A stretch of 64,000 nt of DNA, from NCBI RefSeq assembly GCF_003340555.1, contig NZ_QPLJ01000009.1, positions 1 through 64,000 of the forward strand, in the 5' to 3' direction. The notes beneath the pieces were generated by a model. That model was not told the origin of the DNA. It ran no database searches and saw only the letters and a list, made by a program, of their open reading frames with translations. This document shows positions 16,547 through 24,287 of this stretch, piece by piece. A program made the position numbers and the translations under genes. The DNA comes from Jannaschia formosa. GTDB lineage: Bacteria; Pseudomonadota; Alphaproteobacteria; Rhodobacterales; Rhodobacteraceae. How positions within the stretch are numbered: the stretch's first letter is position 1; every line of letters begins with the position of its first letter.

Positions 16547-16999
16547 TCAGCCGCTCTGCCGCGTCACCGCGATCAGCAGGACGCGCGCATCCTCGTCCTC
16601 CAGCAGCCGGGTGACGACCGCATCGAGCCGTTCCCGCAGCCGCGTCATCTGCGGCGCCGCCGTGAAGTCGCCTTCGAACCCGCCCAGCGAGCCGTGCAGG
16701 TACAGCACCTCGTTGAGCCCGTCGCGCAGCCGCGGCTCCTGCCGCAGGACCTCCTCGCGGCCGACCCGCACGCTCTCGATCCCCAGCGACAGGACCGCAT
16801 GCGAGCCCCCGCGCCCGTCCCGCAGGATCGGGACGACGAAGGGCTCGCGCAGGGTCACCGCTTCGGGCGGGCCCGCCTCTGGAGCGGCTCCGGCCATGTC
16901 CTCCGCACCCTCGGGCGGCGGCGGGCGCAGGAAATGGCCCGCCGCCGCCCCCCCGATCAGGGCCAAGAGCACGAGCGCGAGCGCAGCGATCCGGGCCAT
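16547..16999 (-). CDS. fliL: Flagellar basal-body-associated protein FliL
   Basis: A 150-residue protein with one N-terminal membrane anchor (IAALALVLLALIGGAAAGHFL) and a periplasmic domain with a weak but recognisable FliL pattern (LRERLDAVVTRLLEDEDA, VLLIAVTRQ). FliL supports stator function at the motor. It is placed last in the minus-strand operon flgB-flgC-fliE-fliQ-flgF-flgG-flgA-flgH-fliL. The ATG at 16999 follows the flgH stop by one base. The call rests on both similarity and position. Confidence 0.75.
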   Translation of the reverse strand: MARIAALALVLLALIGGAAAGHFLRPPPPEGAEDMAGAAPEAGPPEAVTLREPFVVPILRDGRGGSHAVLSLGIESVRVGREEVLRQEPRLRDGLNEVLYLHGSLGGFEGDFTAAPQMTRLRERLDAVVTRLLEDEDARVLLIAVTRQSG

Positions 17000-17000
17000 C

Positions 17001-17744
17001 TCAGAACGGCAGGATGATATCGGCGACCTGCTGGCCGAGCCGGGGTTGCTGGACGTCGGTGATCTGCCCGCGCCCGCCATAGGAGATCCGCGCGGCGGCG
17101 ATCTTGTCGTAGGTGATCTCGTTCCGGCGCGACACGTCCTCGGGGCGCACGTAGCCGGTCACCAGCATCTCGCGCAGTTCGAAATTCACGCGCACCTCTT
17201 GGCGCCCCTCGATCTGGAGCACGCCCGATCCCAGCACGTCGACCACGGTCGCGGCGACGCGCAGCGTCAATCTCTCCTGCCGGCTGACCCCGCCTTGCCC
17301 GCGCGAGGAGCTGCCGCTGTCGAGACTGACGCCAGGATCGGTCGTCGCGCCCTCGGGAAGGTTCCTGTCGAGGATCTGCGGCAGGCCGAAGAAGTCCGGC
17401 ACAGCCAGGTTCTCGGAGCCGGAGCGCGAGCGGTTGGTGGAATTGGCGATCTCGGCGCCCTCGTCAATCTCGACCACGACGGTCAGGATGTCGCCCCGAT
17501 CCCGGGCGCGCCGGTCGCCCAGCAGCGACCCGCGCCCCCGCGTCCAGAGCGAGGCGTCGCTGAGCGGCCCGTCGTCGGTCGAGATCATCGGCTCGAAGAT
17601 CGGGGCCGACATGGCGAAATGCTCGGGACTGGCGGAGATCGGCGTCAGTTCGGGCGCGCGCCCGACCTCTTGCAGGCGACCGCAGCCCGACGCGGCCAGC
17701 GCGCAGAGCGCCAGCGAGATACTCGATCTGAGGATCATGCCCAT
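17001..17744 (-). CDS. flgH: Flagellar L-ring protein FlgH
   Basis: A 247-residue outer-membrane lipoprotein that builds the L-ring around the rod. The lipobox LAASGC lies at the end of the signal peptide. Family signatures include SLWTRGRGSLLGDRRARDRGDILTVVVEIDEGAEIANST and the C-terminal GYVRPEDVSRRNEITYDKIA. It sits between flgA and fliL in the basal-body operon. Confidence 0.95.
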   Translation of the reverse strand: MGMILRSSISLALCALAASGCGRLQEVGRAPELTPISASPEHFAMSAPIFEPMISTDDGPLSDASLWTRGRGSLLGDRRARDRGDILTVVVEIDEGAEIANSTNRSRSGSENLAVPDFFGLPQILDRNLPEGATTDPGVSLDSGSSSRGQGGVSRQERLTLRVAATVVDVLGSGVLQIEGRQEVRVNFELREMLVTGYVRPEDVSRRNEITYDKIAAARISYGGRGQITDVQQPRLGQQVADIILPF

Positions 17745-17750
17745 CTCCGA

Positions 17751-18161
17751 TCAGTTGACGAGGACGGCGCCCGCCGCCGTCGCGATTCCGGTCACGGTCG
17801 ACCGCGACGACAGGTTCATCACCCGCACCGACTCTCCGTCGCCTGCGCGTTGCAGGGCGCGGCCCTCCAGCGTGATGGTCAGGCCGCCGCGGGTGAAGAC
17901 CAGCGGCACGACCGCGTTCCGTTGAATCACGGTCGGTGCCCCGACCTCGACCTGCCGGATCGGGCGACCGGGATAGAGGTTCACCCGCGCCTCCATCCCG
18001 ATCAGGTCGCGGGGGTCGGCGAAGCCGTCGGCGATATCGGTGTCGGCGAAGGCCAGCAGGTCGGACGGGATCGTCGCACCCGCCCGCACCGGCTGCGCTA
18101 CGGTGACCGATTGCGCGGCCGCCGGACCGGCCAGCGCGAGGATGAGGAAGGCCGCGCGCAT
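17751..18161 (-). CDS. flgA: Flagellar P-ring assembly chaperone FlgA
   Basis: A 136-residue secreted protein (signal MRAAFLILALAGPAAAQ) resembling the C-terminal SAF domain of FlgA: the GMEARVNLYPGRPIRQ and VIQRNAVVPLVF segments, then VRVMNLSSRSTVTG. It helps FlgI polymerise into the P-ring in the periplasm. It is shorter than enterobacterial FlgA (about 220 residues), which is usual in this family. Gaps of two to six bases separate it from flgG and flgH. Confidence 0.9.
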   Translation of the reverse strand: MRAAFLILALAGPAAAQSVTVAQPVRAGATIPSDLLAFADTDIADGFADPRDLIGMEARVNLYPGRPIRQVEVGAPTVIQRNAVVPLVFTRGGLTITLEGRALQRAGDGESVRVMNLSSRSTVTGIATAAGAVLVN

Positions 18162-18163
18162 CG

Positions 18164-18949
18164 TCAGCGGATCTGCGTCGTGGCCGACAGCATCTGGTCG
18201 GCGGCGGTGATGACCTTGGCGTTCATCTCGTAGCCGCGCTGCGCCTCGATCAGGTCGGTGATCTCGCGCACGGCGTCGACCGAGCTGTCCTCGAGGTAGC
18301 CCTGGCGGAACATGCCCAGCCCGTCCTCGCCGGCGAAGCCCTGGAACGGTGCGCCGGAGGCGTTCGTCTCGGCGTAGAGGTTCGACCCCAGCGCCTCCAG
18401 CCCCTTTTCGTTGGAGAAGCCCACCAGCGTCAGCTGGCCGAGCTGCTCCGGCTCCACCCGATTGAGGAAATAGGCGTAGATCTCGCCCTCCGGGGTGATC
18501 GTGATCGACCGGGCATCGTCGGGGATGGTGACGTCGGGCACGACCGGATGCCCGTCCGAGGTCACGAGCTGCCCCTCGCCCGTGCGCTTGAGCGCCCCGT
18601 CGCGGGTATAGGCCGCGCCGCCCGCGGGCAGCGTCACCTCCAGATAGCCGCGCCCCTCGATGGCGACGTCGAGATCGCCGCCGGTCTGCGCCAGCGTCCC
18701 CTGCGCCACGTCCATCGAGACCGAGGCCGCCCGCACGCCCAGCCCCATCTGCACGCCCGTCGGGATGATCGCGCCGGTCGTCGCCGCGATCGACCCGGCC
18801 CGCGTCACCTGCTGATAGTGCAGGTCCGCGAACTCGGCCCGGCGGGCGTTGTAGGCGGTGGTGTTCATGTTGGCGAGGTTGTTGGAGATGACCTCGACCC
18901 GCATCTGCTGTGCGGTCATTCCGGTGGCGGCGATGGACAGGGCGCGCAT
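18164..18949 (-). CDS. flgG: Flagellar distal rod protein FlgG
   Basis: A 261-residue distal-rod protein. It opens with MRALSIAATGMTAQQMRVEV and the NNLANMNTTAYNARRAEF motif of rod and hook proteins, and ends with the conserved EITDLIEAQRGYEMNAKVI and ATTQIR. The GNPAYTRDGALKRTG-like middle segment is also seen. Length equals E. coli FlgG (260). Confidence 0.96.
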   Translation of the reverse strand: MRALSIAATGMTAQQMRVEVISNNLANMNTTAYNARRAEFADLHYQQVTRAGSIAATTGAIIPTGVQMGLGVRAASVSMDVAQGTLAQTGGDLDVAIEGRGYLEVTLPAGGAAYTRDGALKRTGEGQLVTSDGHPVVPDVTIPDDARSITITPEGEIYAYFLNRVEPEQLGQLTLVGFSNEKGLEALGSNLYAETNASGAPFQGFAGEDGLGMFRQGYLEDSSVDAVREITDLIEAQRGYEMNAKVITAADQMLSATTQIR

Positions 18950-18976
18950 GGGCGGCCTCCTTGCTGTTCTGGCAGG

Positions 18977-19693
18977 TTACTGTTCGAGAAGCCGGGTGAC
19001 GGAGCGGAGGCGCTGGTCCTCGGCGTCCATGAAGCTCTGTCCGGCCTCGTAGGCGTTCTGGACGGCGACCATGCGCGCGATCTCCAGCACCGGGTCGACG
19101 TTCGACGCCTCGAGGAAGCCCTGCAGCACGCGCGGCTCCTCGACCGAGGCGAACCCGGCCTCGGCCTCGAAGGCGGCGCCCGCGCGCCGCTCCATCCGGT
19201 CGGGCTCCAGCGGGGCGACGACGGCAACCTGGGCGACCGGCGCCCCGTCGGCCGACAGTGTCCCGTCCACGCCGACATGGATCGCCCCCGTCCCGGCCGG
19301 CACGAAGACCGGCGCCCCGCCCTGGTCGAGCAGCGCATCGCCCTGCTCGGTCGTCACCCCGCCGTCGGGCCCGGCGAGGAAGGCGCCGCCGCGGGTCAGA
19401 AGCTGGGTGCCGCCGCGGTCGATCAGGAAGAACCCCTCGCCCTCGATGGCCAGGTCGAGGCTGCCGCCCGTCTGCTCCAGCGCGCCTTGGGCGAGGTTCG
19501 TCAGCTGCGCGTCCCCGGTGCTCATGGAGATCGAGGGCTGGTCGCGCCCGGTGCGGACCACGTGTTCCGAGAACAGGATGCCGCCCGCGCGGTAGCCCGT
19601 CGTCCCCGCATTCGCGACGTTCTGCGCGATCGCGTTCATCTCGCGCAGCAGGCCCGCCTGCCGGCCCAGCGTCGTGTAGATCGAATCGCCCAT
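18977..19693 (-). CDS. flgF: Flagellar proximal rod protein FlgF
   Basis: A 238-residue rod protein similar to FlgG: MGDSIYTTLGRQAGLLREMN, the NVANAGTTGYRAGGILFSEHV motif and the C-terminal VLEIARMVAVQNAYEAGQSF. It ends two codons after a leucine-rich tail. It lies between fliQ and flgG, 27 bases before flgG, which fits FlgF. Confidence 0.93.
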   Translation of the reverse strand: MGDSIYTTLGRQAGLLREMNAIAQNVANAGTTGYRAGGILFSEHVVRTGRDQPSISMSTGDAQLTNLAQGALEQTGGSLDLAIEGEGFFLIDRGGTQLLTRGGAFLAGPDGGVTTEQGDALLDQGGAPVFVPAGTGAIHVGVDGTLSADGAPVAQVAVVAPLEPDRMERRAGAAFEAEAGFASVEEPRVLQGFLEASNVDPVLEIARMVAVQNAYEAGQSFMDAEDQRLRSVTRLLEQ

Positions 19694-19694
19694 G

Positions 19695-19961
19695 TCAGAA
19701 CCCCTCGATGATCGGGACGAGCGTGTCGGTGAAATAATGGCTCAGCGTCAGGGTCATGAACCCCATCGAGGCCCAGAACACGGCGAGCATCGCCGCCATC
19801 TTCGGCACGAAGGTCAGCGTCATCTCCTGGATGGAGGTGAGCGCCTGGAACAACCCGATGGCGAGGCCGACCAGCAGCGCGACCACGAGGATCGGGGCCG
19901 AGATCAGCACCGCGATCCACAGCCCCTGGCGGAGCGTGTCGAAGAACAGCGCCTCGGCCAT
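19695..19961 (-). CDS. fliQ: Flagellar export apparatus protein FliQ
   Basis: An 88-residue protein with two membrane helices, typical of FliQ, part of the type III export gate. Conserved residues include GLAIGLFQALTSIQEMTLTFVPK. The ATG at 19961 gives the normal length. It is inserted between fliE and flgF, one base from flgF. Confidence 0.94.
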   Translation of the reverse strand: MAEALFFDTLRQGLWIAVLISAPILVVALLVGLAIGLFQALTSIQEMTLTFVPKMAAMLAVFWASMGFMTLTLSHYFTDTLVPIIEGF

Positions 19962-19963
19962 CC

Positions 19964-20236
19964 TCAGACCGGCATCCGCAGGATTTCCTGATAGGCCTCG
20001 ACGGCCTTGTTGCGCAGCGTTACCACGGTGTCGACGGCCAGCTGGCTCTCGGCGATGGCGGCGACCAGATCGTGCGGGTCGGCGCCTGTGGTCAGCGCGG
20101 CGCGGGACTGCGCCTCGGCCTCCGACAGGGTCTGCGCGAAGCCGCGCAGCGCCTCCATCGCGGGGGTGGCGCGTCCGGGCATGCCGGGGCCGGCCCCGGC
20201 CCCCTGAACGAGGGCCGAGATGCGTTGGATCTCCAT
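19964..20236 (-). CDS. fliE: Flagellar hook-basal body protein FliE
   Basis: A 90-residue protein that joins the MS-ring to the rod. The C-terminal signature LAVDTVVTLRNKAVEAYQEILRMPV is characteristic. It follows flgC by 11 bases and precedes fliQ by two. Confidence 0.93.
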   Translation of the reverse strand: MEIQRISALVQGAGAGPGMPGRATPAMEALRGFAQTLSEAEAQSRAALTTGADPHDLVAAIAESQLAVDTVVTLRNKAVEAYQEILRMPV

Positions 20237-20247
20237 TCTGGCGTCTC

Positions 20248-20637
20248 CTATCGCTTGAGGATGTCCATGATCGCCGACGACATGCGGCGGACCTGCTCGA
20301 ACATCTTGAGATTGGCTTCGTAGCTGCGCTGCGCCTCGCGGGCGTCGGCAAGCTCGGTCACGAGGTTCACGTTCGACCCGGTCCAGTATCCCTCGGCATC
20401 GGCCATCGGGTGGTCGGGGTCGTGGAAGCGTTCGCCCTCGGCGCGGTCCAGCCGGACCGGCCCCGTCTCGATGGTGCCGTCGCGGCGCCCGAACTCCACG
20501 GCCGCGCGGAACTCGACGGTCTTGCGGCGGTAGCCGGGCGTGTCGGCATTGGCGAGGTTCTCGGAGATATGGCCGATCCGCTGGCCCTGGCCCTTCATGC
20601 CGGAGCCGAGGACGGCCATCGCGTGCGACAGGGTCAT
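20248..20637 (-). CDS. flgC: Flagellar proximal rod protein FlgC
   Basis: A 129-residue rod protein with the NLANADTPGYRRKTVEFRA motif near residues 28-46 and the C-terminal SNVNLVTELADAREAQRSYEANL typical of FlgC. The ATG at 20637 is preferred over much longer upstream frames that overlap flgB. It lies two bases after flgB. Confidence 0.95.
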   Translation of the reverse strand: MTLSHAMAVLGSGMKGQGQRIGHISENLANADTPGYRRKTVEFRAAVEFGRRDGTIETGPVRLDRAEGERFHDPDHPMADAEGYWTGSNVNLVTELADAREAQRSYEANLKMFEQVRRMSSAIMDILKR

Positions 20638-20639
20638 GG

Positions 20640-21011
20640 CTATCTCCGCCCGAGGCTGGCGCGCAAAAGGTCGAGCGAGGCGCTGTAGATCGTCACCGCC
20701 CGGCTGTGCGCCCGCGACGCCTCGACCCCGCGCAGCACCTGATCCTCCAGCGAGACGGTGTTGCCGTTCGGGTCGGCGCGCGCGTCGCGCAGCATCTCCG
20801 GCTCGGTCCGGTCGCTCGCCCCGGCCATGTGCCGGGCGTTCGCGCGGCGCAGGTCCAGACGGTCGGCATCGGGGCTGAAGGAAGCCATGTCGCGGGCACG
20901 AAAGCCCGGCGTGTCGGCATTGGCGACATTGGTCGCGAGCACGGTCTGGCGCGTTGCCGCATGTTTCGCGGCCCCCGTCGCCAGCCGCATGAGGCTTGGC
21001 ATCTCGGTCAC
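20640..21011 (-). CDS. flgB: Flagellar proximal rod protein FlgB
   Basis: A 123-residue rod protein with NVANADTPGFRARDM and the SLEDQVLRGVEASRAHSRAVTIYSASL tail. The GTG at 21011 has GGAGA eight bases upstream; an ATG at 21002 is possible. It is the first gene of the nine-gene minus-strand basal-body operon, divergent from fliI. The 81-base gap between them should hold promoters for both. Confidence 0.93.
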   Translation of the reverse strand: MTEMPSLMRLATGAAKHAATRQTVLATNVANADTPGFRARDMASFSPDADRLDLRRANARHMAGASDRTEPEMLRDARADPNGNTVSLEDQVLRGVEASRAHSRAVTIYSASLDLLRASLGRR

Positions 21012-21092
21012 AGGCGGATTCTCCGTCTTTCCTGAAACGAAGCCTTAAGACCGATTCCTTTAGATTTGGTTTCGACTGAAGGAGAGGCCGAC

Positions 21093-22427
21093 ATGACCAC
21101 CGACACGCTCGATCCCTTCGCGCCGATCCGCGCGCGCCTGACCACGATCGGGCGGGCCGTCCCCGTGGGTCGCATCGCCGCGCTCGACGGCACCGGCTTC
21201 TCGGTCGAGGGGCTGTCGGGCGCCGCGCGGCTGGGCGACGACATCCGCTACCGCGACGGCGCGGGCCGCCTCGCCCGGGCCGAGGTGGTGCGGCTCGACC
21301 GGGCGGGCCTGCGGGCGATGCCCTTCGGCCCCTCGGCGGGCCTTGCGCTGGGCGCCGAGGTGCAGGCCGGCGGCCCGCCGGCCATCGGCCCCGACCTCGG
21401 CTGGATCGGGCGCGTCGTCGATCCCTTCGGCGCCCCGCTCGACGGCCGCCCGCTGCCCGGCGGCCCGCCCCGCCCGGTCGGCGCCGTCCCCCCGCCCGCC
21501 GCGGCGCGGCGCCCGATGGGCGCGCGCCTGACCACCGGCATCGCCGTGCTCGACACGATGCTGCCGCTCGTCGCGGGCCAGCGCATCGGCCTCTTCGCCG
21601 GGTCGGGCGTCGGCAAGTCGACCCTGCTGGGCCAGCTCGCCCGCCGGCTCGACGGCGATGTCCGTGTGCTGACCCTGGTGGGCGAGCGGGGGCGCGAACT
21701 GGCCGATTTCGTGCGCGACACGCTGGGCGCCGAGGGCATGGCCCGCACCGTGATCGTCGCCGCCACCGCGGACATGCCCGCCTCCACCCGCCGCCGCGCC
21801 GCGTTCTCCGCAATGACCGTCGCCGAGTATTTCCGCGATCAGGGCGCGTGCGTCGCCTTCTTCTGCGACAGCGTCACGCGCCTCGCCGAGGCGCATCGCG
21901 AGATCGCCCTTGGCGCCGGCGAGGGGGCGGAGCTGCGCGGCCACCCCGCCAGCCTCACCCCCCTCCTCGCCAACCTGGCGGAGCGGGCGGGCCCCGGCAC
22001 CGGTGCGCAGGGCGACATCACGGCGGTCATGTCCGTGCTCGTCGCCGGGTCCGACATGGACGAGCCGGTGGCCGATATCGTTCGCGGCCAGCTCGACGGG
22101 CATGTCGTGCTCTCGCGCGCGATCGCCGAATCGGGGCGCTTCCCGGCGGTCGACGTGCTGCGCTCCGTCTCCCGCGCACTGCCCGCCGCCGCGACCCGCG
22201 AGGAGAACGCGCTGATCGCCGAGGTCCGCCGCCTGCTCGGGGTCATGGACCGGTCCGAGTTGATGGTCAGCTCCGGGCTCTACGACCGCGGCAGCTCGCC
22301 CGATATCGACCGCGCCATCGCCCTTGTGCCCCGGCTGGAAGAGGTGTTCACCCGCACCGGCCTGGCCAGCCCGCAAGAGGCCTTCGCCCTGGTCGCGCAG
22401 CAGCTTGGCCGCGGCTACGCGGGCTGA
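21093..22427 (+). CDS. fliI: Flagellum-specific ATPase FliI
   Basis: A 444-residue ATPase that energises the flagellar type III export apparatus. Walker A GLFAGSGVGKSTLL is near residues 168-181, followed by GERGRELADF and VAFFCDSVTRLAEAHREIAL. The ATG at 21093 has GGAGAGG just upstream and gives the normal length. It is divergent from the flgB operon and stands alone on the plus strand, without fliH or fliJ beside it in this window. Confidence 0.95.
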   Translation: MTTDTLDPFAPIRARLTTIGRAVPVGRIAALDGTGFSVEGLSGAARLGDDIRYRDGAGRLARAEVVRLDRAGLRAMPFGPSAGLALGAEVQAGGPPAIGPDLGWIGRVVDPFGAPLDGRPLPGGPPRPVGAVPPPAAARRPMGARLTTGIAVLDTMLPLVAGQRIGLFAGSGVGKSTLLGQLARRLDGDVRVLTLVGERGRELADFVRDTLGAEGMARTVIVAATADMPASTRRRAAFSAMTVAEYFRDQGACVAFFCDSVTRLAEAHREIALGAGEGAELRGHPASLTPLLANLAERAGPGTGAQGDITAVMSVLVAGSDMDEPVADIVRGQLDGHVVLSRAIAESGRFPAVDVLRSVSRALPAAATREENALIAEVRRLLGVMDRSELMVSSGLYDRGSSPDIDRAIALVPRLEEVFTRTGLASPQEAFALVAQQLGRGYAG

Positions 22428-22610
22428 TCCCGGCACGATCCCGCCGCATCCCGCGACGGCGCCGGCCTGGACGCAGGCCGCGGACCCGACGGTCCTGCCC
22501 GGCCGTCCCATATCGCCCCGTGCATCCGCCCCGGTCCAGCGCGCCGGACCCGGTCCGGATGCAAGGCCCAGGGCGCACTGCGAAGACCGCGCCCGGCGGG
22601 CCGGCGCGGG

Positions 22611-23399
22611 TCAGAAGCCGCGCAGCAACACCAGCGCGGGCGAGAACGCGCCGCCGCCGAACTCGGCGAGCCCCGAAAGGGCCGTGTAGCGGTCGAGGAT
22701 CCGATCCAGCGTGTCGGGCGCGACGAGGTCGCCGACGGTCTCGGCGCCGAAGGCCTGGCGGCTGCGGTCCCGGAACACCTCGAGCTGCCTGTCGAGGTCC
22801 AGCGCCCCGAAGCTCAGCGGCAGGCCCAGCGCCCCCTCCAGCACCTTGCGCAGGGGCGGGGTGCCCATGATGGTCAGCCATTTGGTGCGCTCCGAGGCGG
22901 TGCCCTCGGCGACCTTCCCAAGCTCTCGCTGGGCGTTGAGCGCAAGGCGCATCGACTCGTCGGACCGGCCCACCGCCCGCTCGAACGCTTGGTCGGTGTA
23001 GCGCGCCGCGATCCTGTCGGGGAAATCGCTCAGCACCGTGTTGGGCACCGGGAAGTCGCCGAAGCCGAAGGCCTTCGAGAATTCCCGGTAGCGCCGGTCG
23101 CTCAGCTTGTTGGCCAGCGCGTCGGGGTCGATCGTCCCCTCCTCCAGCACCTTGCGGATCAGGAACTTGCTGCCCAGGTCCTCGGACAGGCCGAAGGCCT
23201 CCAGCGCGACCGAGAGCAGGCGGAAGTCCCGGACCAGGTCCTCCGCCGTCCGGACCGAGCCGATGTTCTCGGCAAAGTAGTCGAGATCCCGCTGCACCAG
23301 CGCGGACCGCTCGAAGGCGGCCTTCTGGGTGGCGAGCGTGCCTTGCAGGTAGCGCCAGCCAGCCAGTCCGCCCGTCGGGACGAAGGGCTGGTAGGTCAC
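22611..23399 (-). CDS. DUF1217 flagellar protein
   Basis: A 262-residue soluble, mainly helical protein starting (V)TYQPFVPTGGLAGWRYLQ. It belongs to the DUF1217 family found next to flagellar genes in alphaproteobacteria; its role is not established. Repeated patterns such as FSKAFGFGDF and YTDQAFERAVG are typical. The GTG overlaps the flbT stop (GTGA), so it is read together with flbT and flaF, downstream of flagellin. It converges on fliI. Confidence 0.82.
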   Translation of the reverse strand: MTYQPFVPTGGLAGWRYLQGTLATQKAAFERSALVQRDLDYFAENIGSVRTAEDLVRDFRLLSVALEAFGLSEDLGSKFLIRKVLEEGTIDPDALANKLSDRRYREFSKAFGFGDFPVPNTVLSDFPDRIAARYTDQAFERAVGRSDESMRLALNAQRELGKVAEGTASERTKWLTIMGTPPLRKVLEGALGLPLSFGALDLDRQLEVFRDRSRQAFGAETVGDLVAPDTLDRILDRYTALSGLAEFGGGAFSPALVLLRGF

Positions 23400-23800
23400 G
23401 CGGAGTACCGCTGCAGGATCGCGGCCTCCCGCTGGCGCAGGCGGGTCAGGGCGCGCAGAGCCTGGTAGTCGCGCGCCTCCCGCAGATGGGCGCCGATCTC
23501 GTCGATGCAGGCCCGGTCGCCGCCATCGACGAAGGCGTGGCGCAGCGGCGGCAGCGCGGCCAGCGCCTCGCTGCGGGCCGCCTCGGCATCGCCGTCGCCG
23601 ACCAGGACCAGCTGGAGCGCGTGGCACAACCGGCCGACCGGCGTGTCGGCCTCGCGCGGGTCGATGGCGTCGCGCAGCCGCAGAAGCTGCGTTCCCGGCG
23701 TCAGGAGCCGCAGCCGCGCCGCGCGCCCGACATTCTCGATCACCGCCCCGTTGAGAGAGATGCGGTCACCGGGCGGGAATTTCAGCATCAGGCCGGCCAT
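23396..23800 (-). CDS. flbT: Flagellin synthesis regulator FlbT
   Basis: A 134-residue protein starting MAGLMLKFPPGDRISLNG, the FlbT signature, with the RLRLLTPGTQLLR region following. In Caulobacter FlbT binds the flagellin mRNA leader and represses its translation until hooks are complete. Its partner FlaF is encoded immediately upstream and flagellin before that, the usual order. Confidence 0.92.
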   Translation of the reverse strand: MAGLMLKFPPGDRISLNGAVIENVGRAARLRLLTPGTQLLRLRDAIDPREADTPVGRLCHALQLVLVGDGDAEAARSEALAALPPLRHAFVDGGDRACIDEIGAHLREARDYQALRALTRLRQREAAILQRYSA

Positions 23801-23801
23801 G

Positions 23802-24176
23802 TCAGCGCGCCCCGTAAGACAGGCCGCCGACGACGCGGCGGTTGATCTCGCAGAGGATCGTGATGTCGCCGGACCCGCGCAGCAGCGCGCTGGTCTGGCG
23901 CTCGACGAAGGAGGCGAGGCTCAGCAGCCCCGCGCGCAACTCCACGGGCAGCTCGTTCGAGCTGTCGGCCAGGGCCGCGGCGGCCGCGTGCCAGAGGCGG
24001 CGATTGTCGTGGAGCGCGGCAACGCGCGCCGAGAAGGGGGTCGACGGATCGGCGGCGATGGCCTCCATCCGGCGGGTGACCCTGGCGAAGACCAGCGCCT
24101 CGGCTCGGGTCGGGTCGACGATGCGGGCGTCGAGGGCTCCATAGGCCTCCGCAGCCGCGGCATGCACGTTCAGCAT
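23802..24176 (-). CDS. flaF: Flagellin secretion/translation regulator FlaF
   Basis: A 124-residue helical protein of the FlaF family (AAAEAYGALDARIVDPTRAEA, then LWHAAAAALADSSNELPVELRAGLL and ILCEINRRVVGGL). FlaF acts with FlbT in controlling flagellin production and export. The ATG at 24176 is chosen; a GTG four codons earlier (24188) is also open. Two hairpins separate it from flagellin, which would let flagellin be expressed far more strongly. Confidence 0.88.
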   Translation of the reverse strand: MLNVHAAAAEAYGALDARIVDPTRAEALVFARVTRRMEAIAADPSTPFSARVAALHDNRRLWHAAAAALADSSNELPVELRAGLLSLASFVERQTSALLRGSGDITILCEINRRVVGGLSYGAR

Positions 24177-24223
24177 CGAAGATGTCACTTTCTGCAGGTC
24201 GAGCCGTGCTTCGACGGCGATGC

Positions 24224-24280
24224 GGGGCGGGTCCGGCCCGCCCCGGCGATGGCGCCCCGGTCCCGCGGGATCGGGGCGCC
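24224..24280 (-). terminator. Tandem hairpins after flagellin
   Basis: Starting 8 bases after the flagellin stop, a 30-base hairpin at 24251-24280 has 13 of 14 pairs plus one G-T. A second hairpin at 24224-24244 has an 8-bp GGGGCGGG/CCCGCCCC stem. Neither is followed by a T-run. They probably stabilise the flagellin mRNA or give partial termination before flaF. Confidence 0.55.
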
Positions 24281-24287
24281 TCCGGCC

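Noticed and set aside
21066-21092. Longer fliI starting at 21066
   Set aside because: ATG 21093 has a clear Shine-Dalgarno (GGAGAGG), which the longer version would place inside the coding region.
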